A stretch of DNA of 64,000 nucleotides from Alteromonas sp. 1_MG-2023 (GCF_030547075.1 NZ_JAUOQH010000001.1:1-64000); one strand, 5' to 3'; positions 9,714 to 22,530 are shown, numbered from the stretch's first letter. A program made the numbers and translations. The notes: generated from the sequence alone by a model not told the origin.

Positions 9714-12700
9714 TTATCCTACAAATCGACGAGCATTTCTGAAAATTCTCATCCATGCACCATCTTCTTGCCAATCATCAGGACGCCATGAGTTTGCCAC
9801 TGCTCTAAACACACGTTCAGGGTGCGGCATCATAATGGTACTGCGTCCATCAGCTGAGGTTAAACCTGTAATACCTTCAGGCGAACCGTTCGGGTTCGCA
9901 GGGTATTGCATAGTAGGTTGGCCGTAGTTATCAACATAACGAAGTGCCACTTGCGATGCTACAGACGCTAATGCGCTGTCGCTTGCAAATTCAGCTTGGC
10001 CTTCACCGTGTGATACTGCAATTGGCATGCGCGAACCGGCCATGTCTTGCAACAACACAGAGGCAGACTTAGTCACTTCCACCATGGCAACACGGGCTTC
10101 GAAACGTGCCGATTGGTTTGCAACAAAGTGCGGCCAATGTTCGGTACCAGGAATAAGCGACTTCAAGTTAGATAGCATTTGGCAACCGTTACACACCCCT
10201 AAACTAAAGGTACTGTTTCGGTCAAAGAAGGCAGCGAATTGATCTCGTGCAACTTCGTTAAACAAAATTGATTTCGCCCACCCTTCACCGGCACCTAATA
10301 CGTCGCCGTAAGAGAAACCACCACACGCGGCCAAGCCTGCGAAACTTTCCAAAGTCACTTTACCGGCCAAGATATCACTCATGTGTACATCAACAGCATT
10401 AAAACCAGCGCGGTTAAATGCAGCAGCCATTTCAAGATGCGAGTTCACGCCCTGTTCACGTAAGATGGCAACTTTAGGTTGCACACCTTTTACGATATAA
10501 GGTGCAGCAATATCTTCATTTACGTTATAGGTTAGCGCAGCATGTAAACCTGGATCGGCAGCATCTTGCTTAGCCGCATGTTCTTGTTCAGCACATACTG
10601 GGTTATCGCGAAGCTTTTGCATCGCCAAGGTGGTTTGTGCCCACGTAGTACGCATAGCTACGCGGCTATCATTTAACACTGCCACGTTATCACGGGTAAA
10701 CTCGATGGTGTCGGTGGTATTTAACGTACCGATGTAATGACTTATATCAGTTAAATCGAAAGAAGCGAGTACCGCGTTAACTTCCTCGATATCTTTGTCT
10801 AATACTTGAAGTACGCCACCAAGCTCTTCGGTAAACAACACAGATAAGTCTGAACCTGCTTCCGAACCTGAAATGCCATCTAGCGCAACACTTACACCGG
10901 TTTTACCGGCAAAGGCCATTTCAGCTACCGTGGTGAATAGTCCACCATCAGAACGGTCGTGGTAAGCTATTACCAGTTGTTTCTCAATTAGTGTCTGTAC
11001 CGCATTGAAGAAGGCTTTCAAACGTTGCGCAGAAACCACATCGGCAGGTGCATCACCTAATTGCTCGTACACTTGTGAAAGACAACTCGCGCCAAGGCGG
11101 TTTTGACCTTCACCTAAATCGATTAGCAATAGTTGGCTTGCGCCTTTATCGGTGCGAAGCTCTGGTGTTACCGTTTTACGGATATCTTTTACAGCACCGA
11201 AAGCAGAAATCACTAACGATAACGGTGACGTTACTGCTTTATCTTCGCCTTCTTCTTGCCACGCAGTTTTCATCGACATGGAGTCTTTGCCTACCGGAAT
11301 GGTTAATCCCAATTCAGGACAAAGCTCTTCACCTACGGCTTTTACCGCCTCATACAAGCCAGCGTCTTCACCAGGGTGACCTGCGGCAGCCATCCAGTTT
11401 GCTGAAAGCTTAATACGGGTTAAATCACCAATATTCGCCGCGGCAATGTTAGTTAACGCTTCACCCACCGCTAAACGGGCCGACGCACCATGAGATAACA
11501 AGGCTACTGGGGTTCGTTCACCCATCGCCATGGCTTCACCATGGTAAGTATCAAAAGCAGTGGCAGTAACCGCTACATCGGCCACAGGTACTTGCCAAGG
11601 GCCAACCATTTGGTCGCGGTTAACCAAGCCTGTTACCGAGCGATCGCCAATGGTAATAAGGAAAGTTTTTTCCGCCACAGTAGGTAGCGACAATATGCGC
11701 GTTGCTGCGTCAGCTAGTGTAATGCCGCTTTCATTAAAACCAGTGGTTTCTAATGGCTTGCTGGTAACGTCGCGATGCATTTTAGGCGGCTTGCCAAGTA
11801 ATACATCAAGGGGCATATCTATAGGCTGGTTGTCGAATTGGCTGTCGTTTACATTCAATTCTTGTTCAGCGGTGGCTTCCCCTACGACTGCGTAAGGTGC
11901 GCGTTCACGGGCACAAATCGCTTCAAATACCGGCATGTTTTCTGGCGCTACCGACATCACGTAACGTTCTTGTGATTCGTTACACCATAACTCTAGCGGT
12001 GTCATACCCGGTTCGTCAGACAACACGTTACGCAGTTCAAACTTACCACCACGTCCGCCATCGTTAACTAATTCAGGCAGCGCGTTTGATAAACCACCCG
12101 CGCCAACATCGTGAATAAACTGAATGGGATTGTTATCGCCTAACTGCCAGCACGCATCGATAACTTCTTGGCAACGACGCTCCATTTCTGGGTTTTCACG
12201 CTGTACCGAAGCAAAATCTAAATCTTCATTTGATTGACCTGATGCCATGGAAGAGGCTGCGCCCCCACCAAGACCAATATTCATTGCAGGGCCGCCAAGC
12301 ACGATAAGTTTGGCACCTACGGTAATTTCGCCTTTTTCGATATGTTCACGGCGAATATTCCCTAAACCACCCGCAAGCATAATAGGTTTGTGGTAACCAC
12401 GTACTTCTACGCCGTTGAAGCTATTCACTTCTTGCTCGTAGGTACGAAAATAACCAAGCAAATTCGGACGACCAAACTCGTTGTTAAATGCAGCGCCACC
12501 TAGCGGGCCATCTAGCATAATATCTAGCGCACTCACGATACGTTGTGGTTTACCGTAGTCTTTTTCCCACGGCTGTTCTAACCCTGGAATACGTAAGTTA
12601 GATACACTGAATCCACCTAAACCAGCTTTCGGTTTAGAGCCGCGACCGGTAGCGCCTTCATCGCGAATTTCACCACCTGAGCCTGTTGCCGCACCTGGGA

Positions 12701-13613
12701 AAGGTGAAATAGCGGTTGGGTGATTATGGGTTTCCACTTTCATCAGAATATCGATATTCTCATGATGGTATTCATATTGGTGTGTTTGTGGATTGGGGAA
12801 GAAACGCCCTGCTTCCCAGCCTGACATTACCGCAGCGTTGTCTTTATACGCTGAGTAAACATGGTCAGGTAACACTTCAAATGTGTTCTTGATCATTTTG
12901 AACAAGGATTTATCTTGTTCTTGACCGTCGATTGTCCAACTGGCGTTGAAAATCTTATGGCGGCAATGTTCAGAGTTTGCTTGTGCAAACATGTAAAGCT
13001 CTACGTCGGTAGGGTTACGCGCCAAGCGAGTAAAGCTTTCAAATAAATACTCTATTTCATCATCAGCCAGTGCCAGCCCTAACTGGATATTGGCATCAAC
13101 TAACGCCTGCTTTCCATCTTCTAAAATAGCAACCGACGTAAAGGTTTTCGCAGATGCTTGAGCAAATAACACTTCTGCTGATTCAGTATCAGGAAAAACC
13201 GTCTCGGTCATTCGGTCATGCAAATGCGCAGCCACAAGACTATAGTCTGCATCGCTGAGTTGCTGTTCTGCTTCAATGTAAAAAGCACAACCTCGCTCTA
13301 TACGATTAATCGTGTTCAGACTACAATTGTTTGCTATATCAGTTGCTTTGGTAGACCAAGGAGAGATAGTGCCTGGCCGTGGAGTAACTACGAATAGGCT
13401 ACCAGTAGGTGTTTGAGTTTGTCGGGCAGGGCCGTAGGTAAGCAGCTTTTTAAGTATTTCTAATTGCTGCTGTGATAGTTCACCTTCTGAATCAATAAGG
13501 TGAATATATTCGCTATATAGGTTTTTCACTTTAATGCCGGATTGACCCAGCTTTGCAATCAGTTTAGTTTGGTGAAACTCTGACAGTGCGGGAGCGCCTT
13601 GAAGGACCAACAT
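9714..13613 (-). CDS. purL: Phosphoribosylformylglycinamidine synthase (FGAM synthase)
   Basis: PurL catalyses the fourth step of de novo purine synthesis, FGAR + glutamine + ATP to FGAM. At 1299 residues it is the large single-chain proteobacterial form. An N-terminal PurS-like part is followed by two AIRS-type ATP-binding domains (motifs [34 protein letters not shown] and, in the second copy, [10 protein letters not shown]). The C-terminal class I glutaminase has its nucleophile in GVCNGCQM (Cys1141) and the His/Glu pair in PHPER (1264 and 1266). All catalytic signatures are intact. The gene is transcribed alone, divergently from mltF across a 176-bp spacer in which I see no clear PurR operator. 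Confidence 0.98.
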   Translation of the reverse strand: MLVLQGAPALSEFHQTKLIAKLGQSGIKVKNLYSEYIHLIDSEGELSQQQLEILKKLLTYGPARQTQTPTGSLFVVTPRPGTISPWSTKATDIANNCSLNTINRIERGCAFYIEAEQQLSDADYSLVAAHLHDRMTETVFPDTESAEVLFAQASAKTFTSVAILEDGKQALVDANIQLGLALADDEIEYLFESFTRLARNPTDVELYMFAQANSEHCRHKIFNASWTIDGQEQDKSLFKMIKNTFEVLPDHVYSAYKDNAAVMSGWEAGRFFPNPQTHQYEYHHENIDILMKVETHNHPTAISPFPGAATGSGGEIRDEGATGRGSKPKAGLGGFSVSNLRIPGLEQPWEKDYGKPQRIVSALDIMLDGPLGGAAFNNEFGRPNLLGYFRTYEQEVNSFNGVEVRGYHKPIMLAGGLGNIRREHIEKGEITVGAKLIVLGGPAMNIGLGGGAASSMASGQSNEDLDFASVQRENPEMERRCQEVIDACWQLGDNNPIQFIHDVGAGGLSNALPELVNDGGRGGKFELRNVLSDEPGMTPLELWCNESQERYVMSVAPENMPVFEAICARERAPYAVVGEATAEQELNVNDSQFDNQPIDMPLDVLLGKPPKMHRDVTSKPLETTGFNESGITLADAATRILSLPTVAEKTFLITIGDRSVTGLVNRDQMVGPWQVPVADVAVTATAFDTYHGEAMAMGERTPVALLSHGASARLAVGEALTNIAAANIGDLTRIKLSANWMAAAGHPGEDAGLYEAVKAVGEELCPELGLTIPVGKDSMSMKTAWQEEGEDKAVTSPLSLVISAFGAVKDIRKTVTPELRTDKGASQLLLIDLGEGQNRLGASCLSQVYEQLGDAPADVVSAQRLKAFFNAVQTLIEKQLVIAYHDRSDGGLFTTVAEMAFAGKTGVSVALDGISGSEAGSDLSVLFTEELGGVLQVLDKDIEEVNAVLASFDLTDISHYIGTLNTTDTIEFTRDNVAVLNDSRVAMRTTWAQTTLAMQKLRDNPVCAEQEHAAKQDAADPGLHAALTYNVNEDIAAPYIVKGVQPKVAILREQGVNSHLEMAAAFNRAGFNAVDVHMSDILAGKVTLESFAGLAACGGFSYGDVLGAGEGWAKSILFNEVARDQFAAFFDRNSTFSLGVCNGCQMLSNLKSLIPGTEHWPHFVANQSARFEARVAMVEVTKSASVLLQDMAGSRMPIAVSHGEGQAEFASDSALASVASQVALRYVDNYGQPTMQYPANPNGSPEGITGLTSADGRSTIMMPHPERVFRAVANSWRPDDWQEDGAWMRIFRNARRFVG

Positions 13614-13789
13614 ATTGCTATACCTAGTTGTTTGGAAACAACGACAATCAATGCGACGCGTCGTCTCTTTAATTGATGAATATTTCGGCGCGGATTATAG
13701 AGGAATTATGACGTATTGGTAACCTGTAACGAACGCTATGTTGCAGTTTTTTTTCATCAAGCCCAATTTACAACAATAAGAAAAGGTTT

Positions 13790-15157
13790 ATGCCGTTACA
13801 ACAATATAAAAAACGATTAAAAACATCTTTTTTTATCGTATTATGCTTTTTTGCTACAAGTTGTGGTTCTCCTACTGTGCCGAACGCTCTGTTGTCATTG
13901 ATTGAACGCGGTTCGATAAAGGTAGGCACCCTCTATGGTGCTGCAACTTATTATAACGGTGCCGAAGGCCCACAAGGTTTTGAATATGAATTGCTCGCGG
14001 GCTTTTCAGATTACCTTGGTGTCACCCTCGACTTATATCCCTTCTACAGTTACGACGCTATGTTAGAGCAGCTTGCTGAAGGCAACCTTGATATTGTCGC
14101 CACCGGCGATGCGGTTACCGACGCCTTGCTGGCTCGCTTTACTTATGGCCCTGCTTATCAAACCGTCTCACAGCACTTGGTATACCGTGCTGGTACGGCT
14201 AGACCTCGCCAACTCGATAACCTTAAAGACCCTGTAGTAACAGTTTCAGGCAGTAGCCAAGCACAATTGCTGGCGGTATTAAATGGTACGAGTGGCTCAC
14301 ATTTAGTCACCACCGAAGACTCTGATGCCGAGGAATTGCTACAAAAAGTCGCCACTGGCGATATTACCTATACCCTTGCTGATAGTAATCGATTGGCACT
14401 GCAACGAAGACGACACCCTAACTTAGCTGTGGGGCTAACATTACGAGAAGAAATGCCAATGGCATGGGCCCTTAATCCTGAATTAGACGATTCAATTAAG
14501 GCTGCCATTATCGAATATTTTGGCACTGTGCATCAATCGGGGTGGTTTACCGTACTAGAAGAAAAGTATTTTGGTCATATTAGGCAATTTGATTACGTAG
14601 ATAGTCGTGCATTTAATCAATCTGCCGAATCACTATTAAGAAACTACAAAAGTATGTTTCAGCAATACGCTGGAGATTTAGATTGGCGTCTTCTGGCCGC
14701 AATGAGTTATCAAGAAAGCCACTGGGATCCCGATGCAATATCACATACCGGCGTTAGGGGTTTAATGATGCTGACGATGGATACGGCTAATGACTGGGAT
14801 GTACAAGACCGAACTGACGCAGAACAAAGTATTCGCGGAGGTTCTCGCTACTTCGCCAGCCTATTAGGAAGAATTCCAGCACGAATTGGTGAGCCGGATA
14901 GAACTTGGATGGCAATGGCGGCGTATAACCTTGGTCTAGGGCATTTAGAAGACGCCCGAATTCTTACAGAGCGTCAAGGTGGCAACCCTGACCTTTGGGT
15001 AGACGTTAAACAACGTTTACCTCAATTAAGGCAAAAGAAGTATTATAGAACAACGCGATATGGTTATGCCCGAGGCGATGAAGCCTTGCAGTATGTTGAT
15101 AATATTCGTCGTTATTACGACAGCTTACTTTGGCTAGATGAGCAAGGAAGAATTTAA
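13790..15157 (+). CDS. mltF: Membrane-bound lytic murein transglycosylase F
   Basis: MltF cleaves peptidoglycan between MurNAc and GlcNAc, forming 1,6-anhydro-MurNAc ends. The 455-residue product has a lipoprotein-like signal ending at FATSCGS (Cys25). A periplasmic solute-binding-like domain (about 40-265, starting GSIKVGTLYGA) follows, then a C-terminal SLT domain. The catalytic Glu is Glu309 in SYQESHWDP, followed by GVRGLMMLT and MAAYNLGLGHL. The binding-protein-like domain is the regulatory module known in MltF. The neighbourhood purL-mltF-tadA is the usual one in gammaproteobacteria. Confidence 0.95.
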   Translation: MPLQQYKKRLKTSFFIVLCFFATSCGSPTVPNALLSLIERGSIKVGTLYGAATYYNGAEGPQGFEYELLAGFSDYLGVTLDLYPFYSYDAMLEQLAEGNLDIVATGDAVTDALLARFTYGPAYQTVSQHLVYRAGTARPRQLDNLKDPVVTVSGSSQAQLLAVLNGTSGSHLVTTEDSDAEELLQKVATGDITYTLADSNRLALQRRRHPNLAVGLTLREEMPMAWALNPELDDSIKAAIIEYFGTVHQSGWFTVLEEKYFGHIRQFDYVDSRAFNQSAESLLRNYKSMFQQYAGDLDWRLLAAMSYQESHWDPDAISHTGVRGLMMLTMDTANDWDVQDRTDAEQSIRGGSRYFASLLGRIPARIGEPDRTWMAMAAYNLGLGHLEDARILTERQGGNPDLWVDVKQRLPQLRQKKYYRTTRYGYARGDEALQYVDNIRRYYDSLLWLDEQGRI

Positions 15158-15335
15158 CCGAAATCATATTGAATTTTGTCATGATGATGTCATCTAACAG
15201 AAGTAGCATCGAATGTAAGTCGCTTTTAGCTAGTTAAGTCCTTGCAAAGGGCTATCGAAGGTATGAAAGCAGTAGCCAAAAAGGCGAATGAATGCCTTAT
15301 TCAATTTCCCAATTTGTATTAACAAGGAGGGCAAA

Positions 15336-16454
<1,119 letters not shown>

Positions 16455-16688
16455 ATGAATCTGACCGCTATTTTTATTGTTGCTATTATCGCTTGGGCTA
16501 TTGTGAGCATCACTGGTTCATTTAAGGCTAAAAAATCAAACAAAGCGTCAGACAAAGCAGCAGAAGCCTATCAATCAGAAATTGCTGAACTCAAAGAACG
16601 TGTTTCGGTGCTTGAAAAAATTGTAACCGATGAAAAATACGATCTGAAAAAGCAGTTTGCTGACTTGGAAAAAGACAGAGTTGCATAA
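16455..16688 (+). CDS. PspB-like small membrane protein
   Basis: The 77-residue product has one N-terminal membrane helix (about 4-21), a Lys/Ser-rich linker and a coiled coil (about 42-75) containing ELKERVSVLEKIVTDEKYDL. That segment resembles the end of PspB of the phage-shock envelope-stress system. The start follows AAAGGGAAAG. PspB normally sits with pspA, pspC and pspF, none of which is here. The call rests on architecture and a short motif, so an unrelated small coiled-coil membrane protein is possible. Confidence 0.55.
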   Translation: MNLTAIFIVAIIAWAIVSITGSFKAKKSNKASDKAAEAYQSEIAELKERVSVLEKIVTDEKYDLKKQFADLEKDRVA

Positions 16689-16761
16689 GCTTCTTTGTTG
16701 AACATATTTGTTAAACTTATTTCTTAAACGCTATTGCCGGTGCTTTTGAAAGCAAGTGCAT

Positions 16762-16793
16762 GCTTTAGCCCGTTATTAATAACGGGCTAAAGC
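16762..16793. terminator. Stem-loop between convergent genes, probable bidirectional terminator
   Basis: A perfect 14-bp inverted repeat (16762-16775 with 16780-16793) with a four-base loop lies between the pspB-like gene and the antiporter gene. No long T run follows on either strand. Confidence 0.5.
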
Positions 16794-16806
16794 AGCTTAT
16801 TAACGG

Positions 16807-18774
16807 CTAGCTGCCTTCCAGTAATTTTCTCTCTGCGCGTTCTACGCGCCGAGGTTTGCCGGCAATAACCAGTACATCGTGGGGTTGTAAAACAGCTTCA
16901 TGGTCTGGATCTTTCACTTCGGTGCCATTTCTTCTTAGGCCCCGCACACTCACTCGCATTCGCGCAAAGTCGATATCTTTAATTTTCTTACCCATACAAG
17001 CTGCGTGCTCTGAAAGTACCACGGCATGAATAAATTCCAATTTATCCTCTGTGCCATAGCTAATTTCTGTGGTTTCCCCAGGGTAGAACCCGTGCAAGTG
17101 GTCGTAACGCCCTTTTCGTTCTGCTCGTACACGCTTTAAAATTCGCGACATGGGCACACCGGCGTAATGCAGTACTTGAGAAATCAGCATCAAGCTGCCT
17201 TCTTGTAATTCGGGCACTACCTGATTTGCCCCCGCAGAATATAAACCATCTAACTGATAGTCTCGCTTAGTTCGCACCATAACATCAGCGGTGTTGTCTA
17301 TTTGATGGGTGCCACTAATAACCTGTTTTGCTTTACCTGGCTGATCGAAGGTCACCAAGATTAGTTTGGCTTTTTCAACATTGGCGCTACTAAGAATATC
17401 TTTTTGACTGGCATCGCCAAACAGTACTGGCTCACCAGCATTCCTACTTTCGTGCACGCGAACGGGGTCCATATCAATGGCAATAAATGCAATACCTTCC
17501 ATTTTTAGCATGCGAGCCACCGACTGACCTACCCTGCCAAAGCCACAAATCACTACGTGATTGGTCAAGTCGTTATCTACTATTAAGGTATTGTGCGCAT
17601 TATCTTCACTTTTACTGGCCACAATTCGTTTAGCAAACTTAAGGCTGTTATCCATTAACCAGGGCGTTAATGCCATACTCAATACGCCCATACTGACAAT
17701 GAGAGAAGATTGTTGGGTAGTTAACACGCCATAAGTTGTAGCCAAAGCAGCAATAACAAAACTAAACTCGCCTATTTGACAAAGTTTAATGCCTGCAGAC
17801 CACGCATCTAGGGGATGAGACTTCACAAAAGAAGCAGCAATTCTTACCATGATAATTTTAACAACCATTAGCCCAACTACGCCCAACACAATTGTGAGTA
17901 GGTTGCTCCACAACACATTGATATCGAGCTGCATGCCGACGGTGACAAAAAACAATCCCATTAAAATATCGCGAAAGGGACGAATATCTGCCTCTAGCTG
18001 ATATTTATACTGGCTTTCCCCTAGCATCATTCCGGCAAGAAAAGCCCCTAGCGCCATAGACAGTCCAAAGTAATAGGTAAGGCCACCCGCCAACAGTGCA
18101 ATTAAAATTGTGGTTAATACGAAGAGCTCATCGGTGCGAGTTTTAGCAACTTCCCTAAAAACCCAAGGCAACACCCACTTACCTACCGACATTAAGAACG
18201 CGATGACAAATATACCTTTTAGCAAAGCCTCGCCTAAGGCAAATGCAATGCTGACCTCGCCGCTTTGAGCAAGCAAGGGAATAGCAATGAGGAATGGAAC
18301 AACGGCAAGGTCTTGAAATAGCAGAATACTCACAGCCAGCTGGGTTCTTCTGTTATTGAGAATACCCATTTCAGTTGCTTGTTTGATGACTATAGCCGTA
18401 GAGCTAAGCGCCAGCGCTCCACCAATAATAATGGAAGCACTTATAGGTAACCCGAATAAATAAGGAATGCTGGTAAATACAGCAGTAGTAAGTAACATTT
18501 GGCCAATACCCACACCAAAAACCAGGGCGCGCATGGCGACTAATTTTGGTAGGGAAAATTCAAGCCCTAGTGAAAAGAGCAAAAAAACGATGCCGGTTTC
18601 AGCAAGCAAGTGCATTTCTTCAGGGTGAGCAAACAGCGCAAGAAGTTGAGGGCCTGCTAATACACCTGCAAACAAATAGGCCAAAATTGGCGGTAGATGA
18701 ATACGCTTGAACACAGCAACACTACAAACAGCAATAAACATCAACGCAATTACGTTCAAAAAACCGGCACCCAC
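16807..18774 (-). CDS. CPA2-family (Kef-type) potassium:proton antiporter
   Basis: The 655-residue product begins with about a dozen membrane helices of a sodium/proton exchanger domain (residues about 1-380; motifs LPPILAYLFAGVLAGP and GALALSSTAIVIK). A cytosolic RCK/TrkA-N Rossmann domain follows (HVVICGFGRVGQSVARML, acidic ribose-binding DMDP), then a C-terminal TrkA-C domain (about 560-645). This is the layout of KefB/KefC/YbaL-type potassium efflux transporters gated by nucleotides or thiol adducts. No KefF/KefG-type accessory gene is adjacent, so coupling to glutathione adducts cannot be claimed. Confidence 0.88.
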   Translation of the reverse strand: MGAGFLNVIALMFIAVCSVAVFKRIHLPPILAYLFAGVLAGPQLLALFAHPEEMHLLAETGIVFLLFSLGLEFSLPKLVAMRALVFGVGIGQMLLTTAVFTSIPYLFGLPISASIIIGGALALSSTAIVIKQATEMGILNNRRTQLAVSILLFQDLAVVPFLIAIPLLAQSGEVSIAFALGEALLKGIFVIAFLMSVGKWVLPWVFREVAKTRTDELFVLTTILIALLAGGLTYYFGLSMALGAFLAGMMLGESQYKYQLEADIRPFRDILMGLFFVTVGMQLDINVLWSNLLTIVLGVVGLMVVKIIMVRIAASFVKSHPLDAWSAGIKLCQIGEFSFVIAALATTYGVLTTQQSSLIVSMGVLSMALTPWLMDNSLKFAKRIVASKSEDNAHNTLIVDNDLTNHVVICGFGRVGQSVARMLKMEGIAFIAIDMDPVRVHESRNAGEPVLFGDASQKDILSSANVEKAKLILVTFDQPGKAKQVISGTHQIDNTADVMVRTKRDYQLDGLYSAGANQVVPELQEGSLMLISQVLHYAGVPMSRILKRVRAERKGRYDHLHGFYPGETTEISYGTEDKLEFIHAVVLSEHAACMGKKIKDIDFARMRVSVRGLRRNGTEVKDPDHEAVLQPHDVLVIAGKPRRVERAERKLLEGS

Positions 18775-19039
18775 TCTACGTCTCCTTACCGTTAATTTGA
18801 GGTTTCAATATCTTAAATTGATTATAAATATTGCTTACCTAATTCAAAATACTTCCAGTACATCAGAGCATTACTTCACCGCCATTTCTACCGCATTCAA
18901 AATAGCTTGGGTATTGCGCTTCGATTGCCTTACTTGGCATCAAGCTTGCTACCACCTACTTACAAATTAGCATAAGCGGCAATTTTTGACACTTTTCTAC
19001 TTATGCGTATTTAACTCGTATTGCTAAAGGGGCATTTCC

Positions 19040-19939
19040 GTGGATTTCTCTACTACTATCTACGATAGCACACAACATGAAAATTTTTATCTTCCTGCTA
19101 GCACGGGTCAGGCATTATCTGCCAGCGAAATAACCAGCTTTATTAGCGAGATTTTATCTACGCTAGAATTGGAGAAATTGGGTGAAATATACTTTCGTCA
19201 GTTGAACGGTTTTTTCCCAACATCAGGTTTTAGCTTATCGGATATTGACACCCGCTGGGTATATGGAAATGCCACATTAACATCAACGCTCGTGACTTTA
19301 CCCTTGTCGGGCGCTGAATCTCAGGATGGAAAACCTGTCACTGCGCATTATTATTTTACCGTACCTCTGGCGTTATCAGAGCGAAATGCACTTGAGCAAC
19401 TTCATATGCTTTTTGCTAAACAAGTTGTTCAAGCCCAATCCTTCTCTCGTTTACACCGAATGACGACAAAAGATGTGCTAACTGGCTTGGGCAACCGTTC
19501 TGGCTTCGATCAAGCTCTTGTGCGCCAGTTAGGATGGGCTCAGCGCCACGAAGAAGGCTTTTCCCTATTGGTCATCGACTTGGACAACTTTAAGTCCGTT
19601 AATGATACTCACGGGCATCGTGAGGGCGATAATGTGCTTGTACATGTAGCAACACAGCTACAACAAGTATTAAGAGACGAAGACGAGGCGTTTCGATTTG
19701 GTGGCGATGAGTTTTGCTGTATTTTAGACTGCCAAACTCAGCAACAACTTGAATGTGCTGCATCGCGTATTCAATTAAGTATTAATCAGTCGAGTTACTT
19801 AAGACGTATGAATGTATCGTGCAGTTTAGGTGGCGCTATTTATCGTGAAGGCGATGATATAGGCAAGCTTTTCGACCGCGCTGACGCGGCATTGTACAAA
19901 GTTAAGCAGTCAGGAAAGAATAGCTATTTAGCAGCCTGA
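19040..19939 (+). CDS. GGDEF-domain diguanylate cyclase
   Basis: The 299-residue product has an N-terminal region of about 140 residues with no family I recognise and no membrane helix, then a GGDEF domain (about 145-298). The entry motif KDVLTGLGNRSGFD is intact, as is the active-site sequence FRFGGDEF. The product-inhibition site RxxD is present as RDED, five residues before GGDEF. It should make cyclic di-GMP with feedback inhibition, and the N-terminal part is probably a cytosolic sensor. It diverges from the antiporter gene across 265 bp. Confidence 0.88.
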   Translation: MDFSTTIYDSTQHENFYLPASTGQALSASEITSFISEILSTLELEKLGEIYFRQLNGFFPTSGFSLSDIDTRWVYGNATLTSTLVTLPLSGAESQDGKPVTAHYYFTVPLALSERNALEQLHMLFAKQVVQAQSFSRLHRMTTKDVLTGLGNRSGFDQALVRQLGWAQRHEEGFSLLVIDLDNFKSVNDTHGHREGDNVLVHVATQLQQVLRDEDEAFRFGGDEFCCILDCQTQQQLECAASRIQLSINQSSYLRRMNVSCSLGGAIYREGDDIGKLFDRADAALYKVKQSGKNSYLAA

Positions 19940-20122
19940 TCTAGGCCTTCTGATTTTGACGTTTTGATTTCGACCTTTCAATTTCGATTTTTGTATCTAA
20001 CGTCACAGATGCTTTTTGGCATGGTTGCAGGCTTATTACCGTGCCTATGCCCACTGGCAAATATTTGCCGACTCTGCCCCATTCTTACTCAATAAGTTAT
20101 ACTTTAGTCTAGCCGTTCAAGC

Positions 20123-21436
20123 CTATTCAGTACTTACAAGCTCAAGAGTCACGTTGGAAGGCAAAGTATTTAAGGCCACTATGTTCTGATTTACTATCAA
20201 GGCAACAGCCACGTCATCTAAAAACAGTATTGGCACTTCGGCTCTTTCCCATGTTGGAATCTTCCATTGCTTAAACCAATCTTTAAGTAATTTAGAAATT
20301 TGCGCACCTTGTGGTTTTACACGAAGCCCAGACACGCCGGTTTTAATCGTAAATGACAGCAAACCTTCGGTAGTTACTCTTAGCGTTAACGGCTCATTTA
20401 ACCAAAACAATTCAGTATCAGCGTTATTGTTTACATTGATGTTTTTGGGAATGAAAATAGTCCGCTTCGGCAACCAATAAAGGTAGCCATTAAACCTTGC
20501 TACCTTTCCCCACGAAAACGACACTTCAGGCGTAGCATCTTGTTTCGCCAATAGCATATTTTCTATTTGCGCTAATTGCGCTTGAGAGGGAAGCAACACC
20601 GATTGTTTTGTAAACCATTGGCGCAATACGGCTCGTTGCCAGTTTTTAGACAAGGTAAGCAGCTCAGCGCCTTTTAACTGAGTATCTGTCACTAAGCACT
20701 GACAAAGATATATTTCAGCTTGCTCTGTTACTAAGGCCGTTTGCTCGGCACATAGCTGGGCACTTCTTAGTGCAGTTTTTGACAGTTGAGGCCATCGCTC
20801 AGATAACGCAGGGATAATTTGATTGCGAAGAAAATTACGATCGTAGCGATCATCGGCATTTGACTCATCGTTGACCCACTGTAAATCAAGGCGATTCGCG
20901 GCATCAACAATATCGCTTTTTTGAAGTGCTAACATGGGACGAAGGGTAAGTACCCCATTTCGCCAATGTTGCGCTCCCATGCCTGACAGCCCTTGTGGCC
21001 CCGCACCGCGCTTTAACTGTAACAGTACGGTTTCCAGCTGATCTTCAGCATGTTGACCTAAAAGAAGCACGCCATTGTTTGCATGGCAAAACTCATGTAG
21101 CACCTTATAGCGGGCATCTCTGGCTTCAGCTTCAAGGCTCTTACGAGCGCCATCATTTACGGCAACGTGATAATGGTTAAGCGGAATGGTTAATTTATCG
21201 CATTCAGATTGGCAATGGCGTAGCCACGTATCGGCATTGTCGCTCAATCCATGGTGTACATGAACGGCGTGGACAGCCGTAGAAGTTTGCTCGCGAAAGC
21301 TGTGCAAAGCATGTAGCAATAATGAGGAGTCCACCCCTCCGCTGTAAGCAACAACGAGAAGAGGTGGCGCTTCAAATGATGTGTTAGCAAGTGCGGTAGT
21401 GATAAACTCACAGATGTGATTTACAATCTCACTCAC
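20123..21436 (-). CDS. tilS: tRNA(Ile)-lysidine synthetase
   Basis: TilS attaches lysine to C34 of tRNA-Ile(CAU), changing its decoding from AUG to AUA; it is essential in most bacteria. The 437-residue product has the PP-loop SGGVDSS (32-38) in the N-terminal ATP-pyrophosphatase domain, then a middle TilS substrate-binding domain and a C-terminal domain (LRVKPQGAQISKLLKDWF). It lies downstream of accA with a 69-bp gap on the same strand, the usual neighbour in gammaproteobacteria. Confidence 0.96.
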   Translation of the reverse strand: MSEIVNHICEFITTALANTSFEAPPLLVVAYSGGVDSSLLLHALHSFREQTSTAVHAVHVHHGLSDNADTWLRHCQSECDKLTIPLNHYHVAVNDGARKSLEAEARDARYKVLHEFCHANNGVLLLGQHAEDQLETVLLQLKRGAGPQGLSGMGAQHWRNGVLTLRPMLALQKSDIVDAANRLDLQWVNDESNADDRYDRNFLRNQIIPALSERWPQLSKTALRSAQLCAEQTALVTEQAEIYLCQCLVTDTQLKGAELLTLSKNWQRAVLRQWFTKQSVLLPSQAQLAQIENMLLAKQDATPEVSFSWGKVARFNGYLYWLPKRTIFIPKNINVNNNADTELFWLNEPLTLRVTTEGLLSFTIKTGVSGLRVKPQGAQISKLLKDWFKQWKIPTWERAEVPILFLDDVAVALIVNQNIVALNTLPSNVTLELVSTE

Positions 21437-21505
21437 TTGCTATGCCCATTCGATATACTCACTGTACTAGTTTCTTCTAGCTTTCTGCTAGCTTTCTGCG
21501 TTTAC

Positions 21506-22462
21506 CTAGCAGTAGCCGAAAGACATAAGACGTTGATAACGTTCTTCCATCAAGTCAGTCGTGTCTAAAGTTTTAAGTTGGCTTAGCTGCTGTTTAAGTA
21601 CCGCTTTTAAGTTCGCAGCCATGCTAGTGTGGTCACGATGAGCGCCACCTAGTGGCTCTTCAACAATACTATTTATAAGCCCAAGCTCTTTAATCTGACC
21701 TGCACTTACGCCCATTGCTTCTGCGGCTAATGGTGCTTTTTCTGCACTTTTCCACAAAATAGACGCACAACCTTCCGGGGAAATAACCGAATAAGTTGAG
21801 TATTGCAGCATGTTCACCCGGTCGCCGACACCAATCGCAAGTGCGCCACCTGAACCACCTTCACCAATAACGGTACAAATGATTGGCACCGTAAGTTCAG
21901 CCATTTCAAACAAATTTTTCGCAATGGCTTCACTTTGTCCGCGCTCTTCCGCGCCAACACCTGGGTAAGCCCCTGGGGTATCGATGAAGGTAATAATTGG
22001 CAAATTAAAACGCTCTGCCATTTTCATCAAACGTAGTGCTTTGCGATAACCTTCAGGTTTAGGCATACCAAAGTTACGCTTAATTTTTTCGTTAGTGTCG
22101 CGCCCTTTTTGATGGCCGATTACCATTACAGGCTGGCCATCTAGCATAGCTGGGCCACCAAGAATGGCTTTATCATCAGCAAAAGCTCTATCGCCTGCCA
22201 ACTCGTCAAAGTCAGTAAAAATACGCGGGATGTAGTCTAGCGTATAAGGGCGCATAGGGTGACGAGCAAGTTGCGAAACTTGCCATGCGCCTAAGTCAGA
22301 AAAAATCTTTTTTGTTAGCTCTGCGCTTTTACCACGCAGCTTGTTGATATCTTCTTCAATACCAACATCGAATTCACCGCCTTGATTCACTAACCTAAGC
22401 TCTTCAATTTTTGCTTCTAATTCGGCTATCGGCTGTTCAAAGTCCAAAAACTGTATACTCAT
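21506..22462 (-). CDS. accA: Acetyl-CoA carboxylase carboxyltransferase subunit alpha
   Basis: AccA forms, with AccD, the carboxyltransferase that makes malonyl-CoA for fatty acid synthesis. The product is 318 residues, the normal length, with the N-terminal helix pair typical of AccA ([22 protein letters not shown]) and the core motifs [30 protein letters not shown] and [12 protein letters not shown]. It follows dnaE by 68 bp on the same strand, as in E. coli. Confidence 0.98.
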   Translation of the reverse strand: MSIQFLDFEQPIAELEAKIEELRLVNQGGEFDVGIEEDINKLRGKSAELTKKIFSDLGAWQVSQLARHPMRPYTLDYIPRIFTDFDELAGDRAFADDKAILGGPAMLDGQPVMVIGHQKGRDTNEKIKRNFGMPKPEGYRKALRLMKMAERFNLPIITFIDTPGAYPGVGAEERGQSEAIAKNLFEMAELTVPIICTVIGEGGSGGALAIGVGDRVNMLQYSTYSVISPEGCASILWKSAEKAPLAAEAMGVSAGQIKELGLINSIVEEPLGGAHRDHTSMAANLKAVLKQQLSQLKTLDTTDLMEERYQRLMSFGYC

Positions 22463-22530
22463 TGTATGTCCTATTCTTACTGCGCTTGTCTATGCCAACG
22501 CGAGATAGTCAATCTATCGAACTCTACCCA

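Noticed and set aside
9619-9927. 102-codon plus-strand frame overlapping the purL 3' end
   Set aside because: Most of it is antisense to the conserved purL glutaminase end, and it has no start signal.
13614-13789. PurR operator upstream of purL
   Set aside because: No match to the ACGCAAACGTTTTCGT-like consensus was found; the GACGCGTC palindrome there is too short to assign.
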